From Rhodospirillales bacterium (GTDB taxonomy: Bacteria; Pseudomonadota; Alphaproteobacteria; Rhodospirillales; 2-02-FULL-58-16), in the NCBI GenBank assembly GCA_021775195.1, contig JAJFIG010000551.1, positions 1 through 6,191 on the forward strand: a DNA stretch of 6,191 nucleotides. Reading direction: 5' to 3'. The notes below the pieces were generated by a model. It did no database searches. It saw nothing but the letters and a program-made list of their open reading frames with translations, and was not told where the DNA came from. A program made the translations under genes and the position numbers. Shown piece after piece: positions 1-5,980 of the stretch (position 1 is its first letter; every line of letters begins with the position of its first letter).

Positions 1-657
1 GAGGGAGCCCTCGAGGCCCCCGAGCATCCGGTCGCGGCGGTCATTGGCGGCGCCAAGATTTCCACCAAGATGGACGTCCTCGGCAATCTGGCGGCAAAGG
101 TCGACATGATGATCATCGGCGGCGCCATGGCCAATACCTTCCTCCATGCCCAGGGCATCGATGTCGGCGCATCCCTGTGCGAACATGACATGGCCGAGGC
201 GGCCCGGGACATCCTGGCCGCCGCATCGGCGGCGAACTGCGAGATTGTCCTTCCCGAGGACGCGGTGGTGGCGCGGGAGTTCAAGGAGGGGGCCGAATTC
301 GAGACCGTTGCCGTCGGCGCGGTTCCCGCCGACGCCATGATCCTCGACGTCGGGCCGGCATCGGCGGCGAGCCTGAACGCCCGTCTCGAGGACTGCCGGA
401 CCCTTCTTTGGAACGGCCCGCTCGGCGCTTTCGAGATTTCGCCCTTTGACGCCGGCACCAACGCCGTGGCCCAGGCCGCGGCGCGTCTGACCGGGGACGG
501 GCGGCTGCTCAGCGTCGCCGGCGGCGGCGACACCGTGGCGGCCCTGGCCCGCGCCGGCGTCGGCGAGCGTTTCTCCTATGTTTCGACGGCGGGGGGTGCC
601 TTCCTCGAATGGCTGGAGGGCAAGGTGCTGCCGGGCGTCGCCGTGCTGCGCCAGTAA
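1..657 (+). CDS. pgk: Phosphoglycerate kinase, C-terminal part (5' end outside window)
   Basis: Phosphoglycerate kinase catalyses ATP + 3-phosphoglycerate <-> ADP + 1,3-bisphosphoglycerate in cytosolic glycolysis, gluconeogenesis and the Calvin cycle. Reading frame 1 is open from the first base and gives 218 residues before a TAA; bacterial PGKs are usually about 390-400 residues, so roughly the N-terminal 45% (the phosphoglycerate-binding domain) is missing. The nucleotide-binding domain is intact. It shows [14 protein letters not shown] near the left edge, then [10 protein letters not shown], then [11 protein letters not shown] (fragment residues about 135-145). The glycine-rich GGGDTVAAL (about 174-182) is followed by [19 protein letters not shown] at the C-terminus. 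The [10 protein letters not shown] variant is typical of alphaproteobacterial PGKs as I recall them. The gene is undamaged as far as visible. It converges with the receptor gene on the opposite strand, 11 bp away, and no terminator hairpin is evident between them. Identification is very secure. Confidence 0.97.
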   Translation, partial: EGALEAPEHPVAAVIGGAKISTKMDVLGNLAAKVDMMIIGGAMANTFLHAQGIDVGASLCEHDMAEAARDILAAASAANCEIVLPEDAVVAREFKEGAEFETVAVGAVPADAMILDVGPASAASLNARLEDCRTLLWNGPLGAFEISPFDAGTNAVAQAAARLTGDGRLLSVAGGGDTVAALARAGVGERFSYVSTAGGAFLEWLEGKVLPGVAVLRQ

Positions 658-668
658 TTTCGGCCGGC

Positions 669-2543
669 TCAGGTCTCGGACGACGGCGGCGGATTGAGGT
701 CGCGCATCGTCGGATTGCCCATCGCCGATTCGTCGGACGTGTCGTGGATGTTGTCGATGAGATCGTCGAGCATGCCGCGCAGGTATTCCGACTGTTCCAG
801 CAGCGCCGTCGTCACCGAGAGCGCTTCGGCCGACGTCGATGCCGCGATGTCCAGGGCGACGACCTTGATCTCGGCGACTGCCTCACCCACGTCCCGGACC
901 GCCTTGGCCGCGTCGTCGGCGGTGTTGCGCAGCGCCTCCATGCGCTGAGCGACATCCTCGCCGGTGCCCGCGTCGGCGGCCTCCGACGACAGCACCACCA
1001 GATGCAGATCGGCGTCGTCGCCCGCGCCGTCCCGGGGGCGCGAAACGGCGACCCCCAGGTTCGTCTGTTCGCGGACGGCGCCAAGCAGCGTCACCAGACT
1101 GGCGATCCGTGTCTCGGCGGCCACCAGACCCCGGATCAGGGCGCCCGCCCGCTCCGCCTCGAAGGCCGCCGTCGAAACGTTCTGGCTCGACCGTGCCACC
1201 TGCCTGCTGACCGAGGAAATGGGGCCGGACAGGGTTTTGCCGGAAGGTCCGGCGGGTTCCGTCAGGGCCGTCGATCCGGCGAAACCGCCGTGGGGGACAA
1301 GTTGTCCCTTTGTCGCCGTGCCGGCTCCCGTTTCATCGGGCCCGGCGGCGGGTTGAGGTTTCGATTCCAATGCGCCCTTAATGTGTCCCAGTTCGCCGTG
1401 CAGATGGGAAATCTCCGCCAGATGGGCCTTGTACAGGGCCAGCGCGCGGGCCAGTTTGCCCACTTCGTCGGTGTTGCCCAGCGCCGGGATCTCGATGTCG
1501 CCGTCGTCGTCGTCGTCGAGCAGCGCCTCCGACGCCTCGGCCAGGGCGCTGACCGGGGCCGTGACGCTCCGCATGAGGGCGAATCCCAGCAGCGTCAACA
1601 CGGTGATCGCCATGACCACGCCCAGCGGCACCACCAGCCGGACCAGGGCCCGGGCCTCCCGTTGCTCCTTGAACGCGACGGCGACCGTATCCTGGGCGAA
1701 GGTCGCCAGGTTTTCGATGCTGGGAACCACGTAGGCGAAGAGTTCGTCCAGGCGCCCGGTGCTTTTATCCTGGCCGATCCGGGCTCTTGCGAACGCCGTC
1801 AGATTGGTCTGGTAGATGGCCATCAGGTCGCCGACGCGCGTCCGTTGCCGGCCGGGCAATGTCGCCGTGGCCAACACCTTGCTGAATTCCTTCGACAGCC
1901 TGTCGATCTGGGTCAGGTCCTGTTTGGCGGCGTTCAGAATGAAGGCTGCCTCGTGCTTGCGGATGATGGCGGCCATGTAGCGCAGCCCCGCCAGGTCGGT
2001 CTTTGACAGAGCCAGTTCCAGGTTCTGCCCGGCGACGTGCATCCGGTTCGCGAGGCCCGACGTTGCCGGAGACCCGATGGCGTTGCGGGTATCGACGACG
2101 TTGCGAAAGGCTCCCGCGTGCTGGCCAAGGCCGTCGCTGATCGTCGTGATGTGTTCGCGGATCAAGCTGGTTTCGGGCCGCGAATAGAGGGAGCTCAGCA
2201 GGGCCGACACCGAGGTGACCTTCCGCTCGTAGCCTTCCAGGGATTGATTGCCGGGCCTGAGCAGGACGTTCTTGGTCTCGCCGCGTATTTGCCAGATCAT
2301 TCGCTCGACCCGGCCGGCGAGTTCCGCCGTTTCCTGCGCCGCCGCCACCTTGTTGGTGGCCGCCGACAGTTTCATGTCGGCATAGAGGAATACCGATCCG
2401 GTGAGGATGAGGGCGCCCAGTCCGAAAAGCAGAAACAGCGCCACCCGCGTGGACAATCGCATGGTGCCCATGAAGGTTCGGTCCCTGTCTTCGGTGGCAA
2501 TGGTTTCGGAAAACACCTTGTAGAGATCCTGGCCGCCTTCCAT
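669..2543 (-). CDS. Methyl-accepting chemotaxis-like transmembrane receptor with HAMP domain and degenerate signalling tip
   Basis: Inner-membrane sensor of chemoreceptor build, 624 residues. TM1 is at about 34-54. A periplasmic helical region of about 245 residues follows (55-300). It holds two related segments, IRGETKNVLLRPG (86-98) and IRKHEAAFILNAA (194-206), resembling the paired modules of HBM-type sensor domains. TM2 is at about 301-324 and HAMP at about 325-376, with the diagnostic IPALGNTDEVGKLARAL. The cytoplasmic part has a Pro/Gly/Ala-rich stretch (391-441), then two helical arms around REQTNLG (491-497). QTNL matches the start of the MCP tip, but the LLALNAAIEAARAG-type sequence that binds CheA/CheW is replaced by SRPRDGAGDDAD. 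The C-terminal arm (about 515-600) still aligns with an MCP arm. No NWETF-type receptor tail is present. The start at 2543 has AGGGG 6 nt upstream and a TATAAT promoter; Met25 (2471, AGGGA upstream) and Met28 are alternatives. Ligand unknown. Chemoreceptor ancestry is secure; chemotaxis function is doubtful. Confidence 0.85.
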   Translation of the reverse strand: MEGGQDLYKVFSETIATEDRDRTFMGTMRLSTRVALFLLFGLGALILTGSVFLYADMKLSAATNKVAAAQETAELAGRVERMIWQIRGETKNVLLRPGNQSLEGYERKVTSVSALLSSLYSRPETSLIREHITTISDGLGQHAGAFRNVVDTRNAIGSPATSGLANRMHVAGQNLELALSKTDLAGLRYMAAIIRKHEAAFILNAAKQDLTQIDRLSKEFSKVLATATLPGRQRTRVGDLMAIYQTNLTAFARARIGQDKSTGRLDELFAYVVPSIENLATFAQDTVAVAFKEQREARALVRLVVPLGVVMAITVLTLLGFALMRSVTAPVSALAEASEALLDDDDDGDIEIPALGNTDEVGKLARALALYKAHLAEISHLHGELGHIKGALESKPQPAAGPDETGAGTATKGQLVPHGGFAGSTALTEPAGPSGKTLSGPISSVSRQVARSSQNVSTAAFEAERAGALIRGLVAAETRIASLVTLLGAVREQTNLGVAVSRPRDGAGDDADLHLVVLSSEAADAGTGEDVAQRMEALRNTADDAAKAVRDVGEAVAEIKVVALDIAASTSAEALSVTTALLEQSEYLRGMLDDLIDNIHDTSDESAMGNPTMRDLNPPPSSET

Positions 2544-2573
2544 GGCTTGCCCCTGCAGCCCGCGAGAGGCCGC

Positions 2574-2603
2574 ATTATACTGGGAATTACCACCGTATGT
2601 GGA
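2574..2603 (-). promoter_or_regulatory. Sigma-70-type promoter for the receptor gene
   Basis: On the minus strand TATAAT (2579 to 2574) is a perfect -10 hexamer, rare by chance in DNA this GC-rich. TCCACA (2603 to 2598) lies upstream with an 18-bp spacer and matches four of six -35 consensus positions. Transcription would begin near 2567, giving a leader of about 24 nt with AGGGG 6 nt before the ATG at 2543. This supports the long start of the receptor gene. Assigned by eye only. Confidence 0.55.
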
Positions 2604-2653
2604 TAAAGAGTCCGGTGCTGGAATGCCTTAAGCAAGAGGAGTTTGTACGGCCA

Positions 2654-2682
2654 TTGACCCTATTTGCCCTCTCGGTTAGCGT
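2654..2682 (+). promoter_or_regulatory. Weak candidate promoter for the ABC transporter operon
   Basis: TTGACC (2654-2659) is a close -35 match. With a 17-bp spacer the -10 would be TAGCGT (2677-2682), matching only three of six positions, as is common for alphaproteobacterial or activator-dependent promoters. It would leave a leader of roughly 130 nt before the binding-protein start. No better rightward candidate stands out in the region. Confidence 0.25.
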
Positions 2683-2713
2683 GATTGCATCAAAAACCAT
2701 GAGCTCCATTTAC

Positions 2714-2732
2714 GCGGAATTTGGCGGAAATC
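2714..2732 (+). repeat. Short direct repeat, possible operator
   Basis: GCGGAATTT (2714-2722) is followed exactly 10 bp later by GCGGAAATC (2724-2732). Direct half-sites one helical turn apart are the layout used by many tandem-binding regulators. It lies just downstream of the candidate rightward promoter. It is short enough to be chance, and I recognise no known operator. Confidence 0.25.
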
Positions 2733-2803
2733 GGGGCATCAACCTTCGGCCCATCCGCTGCTTTCATCTGTTGCGCGGGGTCGACGACAGACAGGCTTTC
2801 TTC

Positions 2804-2809
2804 GGGAGG
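2804..2809 (+). promoter_or_regulatory. Ribosome binding site fixing the start of the binding-protein gene
   Basis: GGGAGG lies 9 nt before ATG 2819, the strongest Shine-Dalgarno in the window. Together with the signal peptide that begins right at that ATG, it rules out the in-frame upstream ATGs at 2597 and 2699. Confidence 0.85.
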
Positions 2810-2818
2810 AAAAGACCA

Positions 2819-4174
2819 ATGAAGAAGTTTTGCGTGAATCGAAGTCTCGGATTTATCGGCGCGGTGCTCGTTGCCGCGGCATTGGTAATGCCGTTCCAGG
2901 CCCGGGCCCTGGAAGACAAGCTGATCATCGTCACGTCCTATCCGCCGGACACAACGGTGACCATCAAGAAGGCGTTCGAGAAAGTACACCCCGGCATCAC
3001 GGTGGAGATGCTGAAGAAGAAAACCACCGCCGGCATCAAGTATCTTCAGGAAACCGCCGCCAAGAACACGTCCGACATGTTCTGGGCCTCGGCCCCCGAT
3101 GCCTTCGAGGTCCTCAAGGGCGACGACCTCCTGCAGAAGTACACCGTCAAGGTCACGGGCATCCCGGCCAAGGTCGGCGCCTTTCCCATCAACGATCCGG
3201 ACGGCTACTACAAGGGCTTCGCCGCCTCCGGCTACGGCATCATGTGGAACACCCGGTACCTGAAGGCGAAGAAACTGCCGGTGCCCGGTGAATGGATTGA
3301 TCTCGTGAAGCCGATTTATCACGGCCATGTCGGCATGAGCGCGCCGTCCCGGTCCGGCACCACCCACCTGACCGTGGAAACCCTTCTTCAGGGCGAAGGC
3401 TGGGAACAGGGCTGGTCCATGTGGAAAGACATCGCCGGCAACTTCAAGACCGTCACCGAACGCAGCTTCGGCGTTCCCGACGGGGTGAATTCGGGCCAGT
3501 TCGGCATCGGCATCGTGATCGATTTCTTCGGCCTGTCGTCGAAGGCGTCGGGCTTCCCGGTTGACTTCGTCTATCCGACGGTCACCACCCTGGTGCCCGC
3601 CAACTTCGCCATCGTCAAGAACGCCCCCCATCCCAAGGCGGCGGCCGCGTTCATCGAGTTCCTGCTGTCGCCGGCCGGTCAGGAGGTTCTCCTGGATCCG
3701 AAGATCCGGCGCCTGCCGGTCAACCCGGCGACCTACGCCAAGGCGCCCGCGGGCTTCCCCAATCCGTTCAAGGACAAGTCCATCGGTGCCGCGGTCAAGT
3801 TCGACCTCCAACTGTCCAAGAGCCGCTACAACGTCGTCAATTCCCTCTTCGACGTGATGATCACCTATAGGCTCGCGGATCTGAGGGAGGCTGTCGGCGC
3901 CATCCAGGCGGCGGAAGCCAAGCTCAAGGGCAAGTCCAACGCCGAGGCCGCCGGCCTGATCAAGGAGGCCCGCGCGCTTGTCGCCGCCATGCCCATCAGT
4001 GCCGCCAAGGCGAGCGAGAAGGACTTCAACAAGATCTTCAAGAAAAAGCGCAAGAAGGCGACGACCAAGGTTACCGGCCGCCAGGCCGAGGTCGAGCGCG
4101 AGTGGGATGCCAAGGTGACGGCCAATTACGCCAAGGCCAAGGCGTTGGCTGAAAAAGCCGCGTCCATGCTCTAA
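2819..4174 (+). CDS. ABC transporter periplasmic solute-binding protein, AfuA/PgtC-like
   Basis: Secreted binding protein of an ABC importer, 451 residues. It starts with a Sec signal peptide: basic MKKFCVNR, hydrophobic core about 10-26, probable cleavage after ARA (residue 30). The mature protein opens with KLIIVTSYPPDTT, a typical first strand of the AfuA/extracellular solute-binding class. Later come ASGYGIMWNTRYL (135-147), the ligand-loop candidate SAPSRSGTTH (174-183), GWEQGWSMWKDIAGN, ERSFGVPDGVNSG (about 214-226), and AAAFIEFLLSPAGQEVLLD (275-293). The pattern resembles Salmonella PgtC as I recall it, including the C-terminal segment LFDVMITYRLADL. Ferric-binding relatives have a Tyr-Tyr pair near residue 236; here it is Phe-Phe (IDFFG), so iron binding is unlikely. 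About 100 C-terminal residues are helical and charged, with a basic patch KKKRKK (408-413). First gene of the operon, with a hairpin right behind it. Class secure; ligand unknown, with an organic phosphate or phosphonate my best guess. Confidence 0.9.
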   Translation: MKKFCVNRSLGFIGAVLVAAALVMPFQARALEDKLIIVTSYPPDTTVTIKKAFEKVHPGITVEMLKKKTTAGIKYLQETAAKNTSDMFWASAPDAFEVLKGDDLLQKYTVKVTGIPAKVGAFPINDPDGYYKGFAASGYGIMWNTRYLKAKKLPVPGEWIDLVKPIYHGHVGMSAPSRSGTTHLTVETLLQGEGWEQGWSMWKDIAGNFKTVTERSFGVPDGVNSGQFGIGIVIDFFGLSSKASGFPVDFVYPTVTTLVPANFAIVKNAPHPKAAAAFIEFLLSPAGQEVLLDPKIRRLPVNPATYAKAPAGFPNPFKDKSIGAAVKFDLQLSKSRYNVVNSLFDVMITYRLADLREAVGAIQAAEAKLKGKSNAEAAGLIKEARALVAAMPISAAKASEKDFNKIFKKKRKKATTKVTGRQAEVEREWDAKVTANYAKAKALAEKAASML

Positions 4175-4186
4175 GTCCCGATACCG

Positions 4187-4241
4187 GAAGGAACCCGGCG
4201 CATTTTCGTGCCGGGTTCCCTTCGTTTCCTGGCGATTTTTT
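4187..4241 (+). terminator. Intra-operon hairpin with downstream T-run (attenuating terminator or mRNA-stabilising stem)
   Basis: GGAACCCGGC (4190-4199) pairs perfectly with GCCGGGTTCC (4210-4219). Two further inner pairs (one G-U) leave a 6-nt loop. The stem extends outwards through GAAG (4187-4190) and CTTC (4220-4223) if one base is bulged. A run of six T (4236-4241) follows, but about 16 nt from the main stem base, so termination is probably partial. It sits 12 nt after the binding-protein stop and before the permease, the usual place for hairpins that make binding protein more abundant than membrane components. Confidence 0.7.
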
Positions 4242-4251
4242 AGTCGTATTC

Positions 4252-4258
4252 GGAAGGG
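4252..4258 (+). promoter_or_regulatory. Ribosome binding site bearing on the permease start
   Basis: GGAAGGG is the only Shine-Dalgarno-like sequence before the permease. It leaves just 3 nt to TTG 4262 but 9 nt to TTG 4268, so the second TTG is the better placed start. No ATG or GTG is available in frame between the stop at 4241-4243 and the first membrane segment. Confidence 0.5.
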
Positions 4259-4261
4259 TCG

Positions 4262-5977
4262 TTGGCCTTGAAATCCTTTTTGCGCAGCCAGTGGGGGCCG
4301 GGCGCCGTCGCCCTTTTGTTGGCCCTGTTCCTGTTCATATTTCTTGTCGTGCCCGTGCTCAGGGTCATCTACGTCGCATTCCAGGACCCCAACACCGGCG
4401 CCCTGACCCTGGTCAATTTCGCCGATTTCTTTCGTTCGTCCCTGTTTCAGGAATCGTCCATCAACTCCATCTACGTCGCCGTCATGGCGGTTATCCTGGC
4501 TTCGTTCTTCTCGTTGCCCCTGGCCTATTTCACCACCCGCTTCAACTTCGGCGGCGCCATCCTTATTCAGACCCTCGGCATCGTTCCGCTGATCATGCCG
4601 CCCTTCGTCGGCGCCGTCGCCATGCTCCTTCTGTTCGGGGAAAACGGTTCGGTCAACCTGTTGTTGGACGAATGGTTCGGTTTCACCATCCCCTTCATGG
4701 AGGGCCTGAACGGGGTCATCCTGGTGGAGAGCGTCCATTACTTCCCGTTCATCCTCATCAACCTGTCGGCGGCCCTCAACAATATCGACCGCGCCATGGA
4801 GGAGTCGGCCCAGAACCTGGGCGCCAGCGGCATTCGGCTGTTTCGCCGTATCGTCTTCCCGCTGGCCATGCCCGGCTACGTCGCCGGAGCCTCGCTGGTA
4901 TTCCTGAAGGTCTTCGACGACCTCGGCACGCCATTGCTGCTCAACGTCAACAACATGCTGGCGCCCCAGGCGTACCTGCGGATTTCCTCCATCGGCATCG
5001 CCGACCCCATGGGTTACGTGATCTCGGTGATCCTGGTCGCGTTTTCGCTGTTCTCCCTCTGGGTGGCGTTCCTGGCCCTCAAGGGCAAGGACTACGCCAC
5101 CGTGCAGAAAGGCGGCGGCGGCCTGATGAAGCGGGACCTGCGCACCTGGGAGAAGATCGGCTGCTACGCCGTGGTCCTGCTGGTTCTGGGGTTGGTGCTG
5201 TCGCCTCATATCGGTCTCGCCCTTTTGTCCTTCGGCACCGTCTGGTCGTTCAGCGTCCTGCCCGACGCCTTCACCGTCGACCACTATTTCAGGGTCTTTT
5301 CGACCTCGTCCCAGTACATCAACAACACCCTGCTCTACGCCGGGCTCGCCGCCGCTATCGACGTCGTGCTGGCGACCGCCATCGCCTATATCGTCTGGCG
5401 CACCAAACTGGTGGCGCGCAAATGGCTGGATTACGTGGCCATGGGCGCCGTGGCCATTCCCGGCGTCGTTCTCGGCATCGGGTATCTGCGTACCTTCCAT
5501 GCCTTCGACGTTCCCATCATCGACAAGCCCCTCGCCACCTGGTGGGTCATCATCGTCATCGCCCTCGCCGTGCGCCGGCTGCCCTATGCGCTTCGCGCCT
5601 GTGTCGCCGCGCTGCAGCAGATCAGCGTCATGCTCGAGGAAGCGGCGGAGAACATTGGCGCCACCAAGGCACGGACCGTGCGCCGCATTGTCGTGCCCCT
5701 CATGTCCGGCGGCATCGTCGCCGGTTTCGTCACCAGCTTCGCGACGGCGTCGGTGGAGCTGTCGGCGACCATCATGCTGGTGTCGGCGGAGGCCGACGCG
5801 CCCCTGGCCTACGGCATTTACGAATTCATGCAGTCGGCGGCGGGTCGGGGACCGGGAGCCGCCTTGGGGATCATCGCCGTCGTCATCGTCGGCGCCGCCA
5901 CCTACGTCTCCCACCGCGTGATCGAGCGGGGCGAACGCAAGCGGTCGGCCGAAGTGGCCTTGCCGGCAGGAGTCTGA
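4262..5977 (+). CDS. ABC transporter permease, fused two-domain FbpB/ThiP type
   Basis: Inner-membrane channel of the importer, 571 residues, with both permease halves in one chain as in the ferric/thiamine/2-aminoethylphosphonate-type systems. Each half carries an ATPase-docking EAA loop: MEESAQNLGASGIRLFRRI (178-196) and LEEAAENIGATKARTVRRI (458-476), each followed by a VxPL/VFPL segment. I see about twelve hydrophobic segments. The N-half segments begin near 16, 68, 102, 150, 205 and 250, and the C-half segments near 298, 354, 390, 426, 482 and 532. The halves are joined by a cytoplasmic linker containing GGGG (284-287). The start must be TTG: an in-frame TAG lies at 4241-4243 and no ATG or GTG follows before the first membrane segment. 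The 4262 start is given; TTG 4268 (569 residues) has better spacing from GGAAGGG. The low-efficiency start and the upstream hairpin both fit lower expression than the binding protein. Stop is 3 nt before the ATPase start. Confidence 0.93.
   Translation: MALKSFLRSQWGPGAVALLLALFLFIFLVVPVLRVIYVAFQDPNTGALTLVNFADFFRSSLFQESSINSIYVAVMAVILASFFSLPLAYFTTRFNFGGAILIQTLGIVPLIMPPFVGAVAMLLLFGENGSVNLLLDEWFGFTIPFMEGLNGVILVESVHYFPFILINLSAALNNIDRAMEESAQNLGASGIRLFRRIVFPLAMPGYVAGASLVFLKVFDDLGTPLLLNVNNMLAPQAYLRISSIGIADPMGYVISVILVAFSLFSLWVAFLALKGKDYATVQKGGGGLMKRDLRTWEKIGCYAVVLLVLGLVLSPHIGLALLSFGTVWSFSVLPDAFTVDHYFRVFSTSSQYINNTLLYAGLAAAIDVVLATAIAYIVWRTKLVARKWLDYVAMGAVAIPGVVLGIGYLRTFHAFDVPIIDKPLATWWVIIVIALAVRRLPYALRACVAALQQISVMLEEAAENIGATKARTVRRIVVPLMSGGIVAGFVTSFATASVELSATIMLVSAEADAPLAYGIYEFMQSAAGRGPGAALGIIAVVIVGAATYVSHRVIERGERKRSAEVALPAGV
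5968..5972 (+). promoter_or_regulatory. Ribosome binding site for the ATPase, inside the permease gene
   Basis: AGGAG lies within the last permease codons, 8 nt before ATG 5981. The permease stop falls between it and the ATG, so ribosomes finishing the permease are well placed to reinitiate, coupling the two products. Confidence 0.75.
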
Positions 5978-5980
5978 ACC

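Larger units (their letters stand above)
2544..2818. other. Divergent intergenic regulatory region
   Basis: This 275-bp stretch separates the leftward receptor gene from the rightward ABC transporter operon and is visibly more AT-rich than the flanking coding DNA. It holds a good leftward promoter (2574-2603), a weaker rightward candidate (2654-2682), and a 10-bp-period direct repeat (2714-2732). A Shine-Dalgarno sequence for the binding-protein gene lies at its right end. The frame of the binding-protein gene stays open back to ATG codons at 2597 and 2699. Neither has a ribosome binding site, and the residues encoded there look nothing like a signal peptide, so I treat this stretch as non-coding. 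Confidence 0.7.

Noticed and set aside
954..1073. Frameshift explanation for the unusual receptor tip
   Set aside because: The frame before and after the tip is the same and both arms align with chemoreceptor arms; the other frames in this stretch do not restore the conserved tip sequence.
609..2006. A 465-codon plus-strand open frame opposite the receptor gene
   Set aside because: It lies in the exactly opposed codon phase of the receptor gene and overlaps the end of pgk. Its Arg/Gly/Gln-rich product shows no domains, whereas the minus strand encodes clear TM and HAMP segments.
2723..2737. Possible sigma-54 promoter (GG ... GC elements)
   Set aside because: The GG and GC elements are 11 nt apart instead of the required 10, and the surrounding consensus is poor.
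2759..2800. Weak inverted repeat (CTGTTG / CGACAG) in the binding-protein leader, considered as a riboswitch or operator
   Set aside because: Only six pairs including a wobble, with an 11-nt loop; no conserved riboswitch core recognised.
2597..2818. N-terminal extension of the binding protein from ATG 2597 or ATG 2699
   Set aside because: No ribosome binding site precedes either ATG. A strong one precedes ATG 2819, where a normal signal peptide begins.
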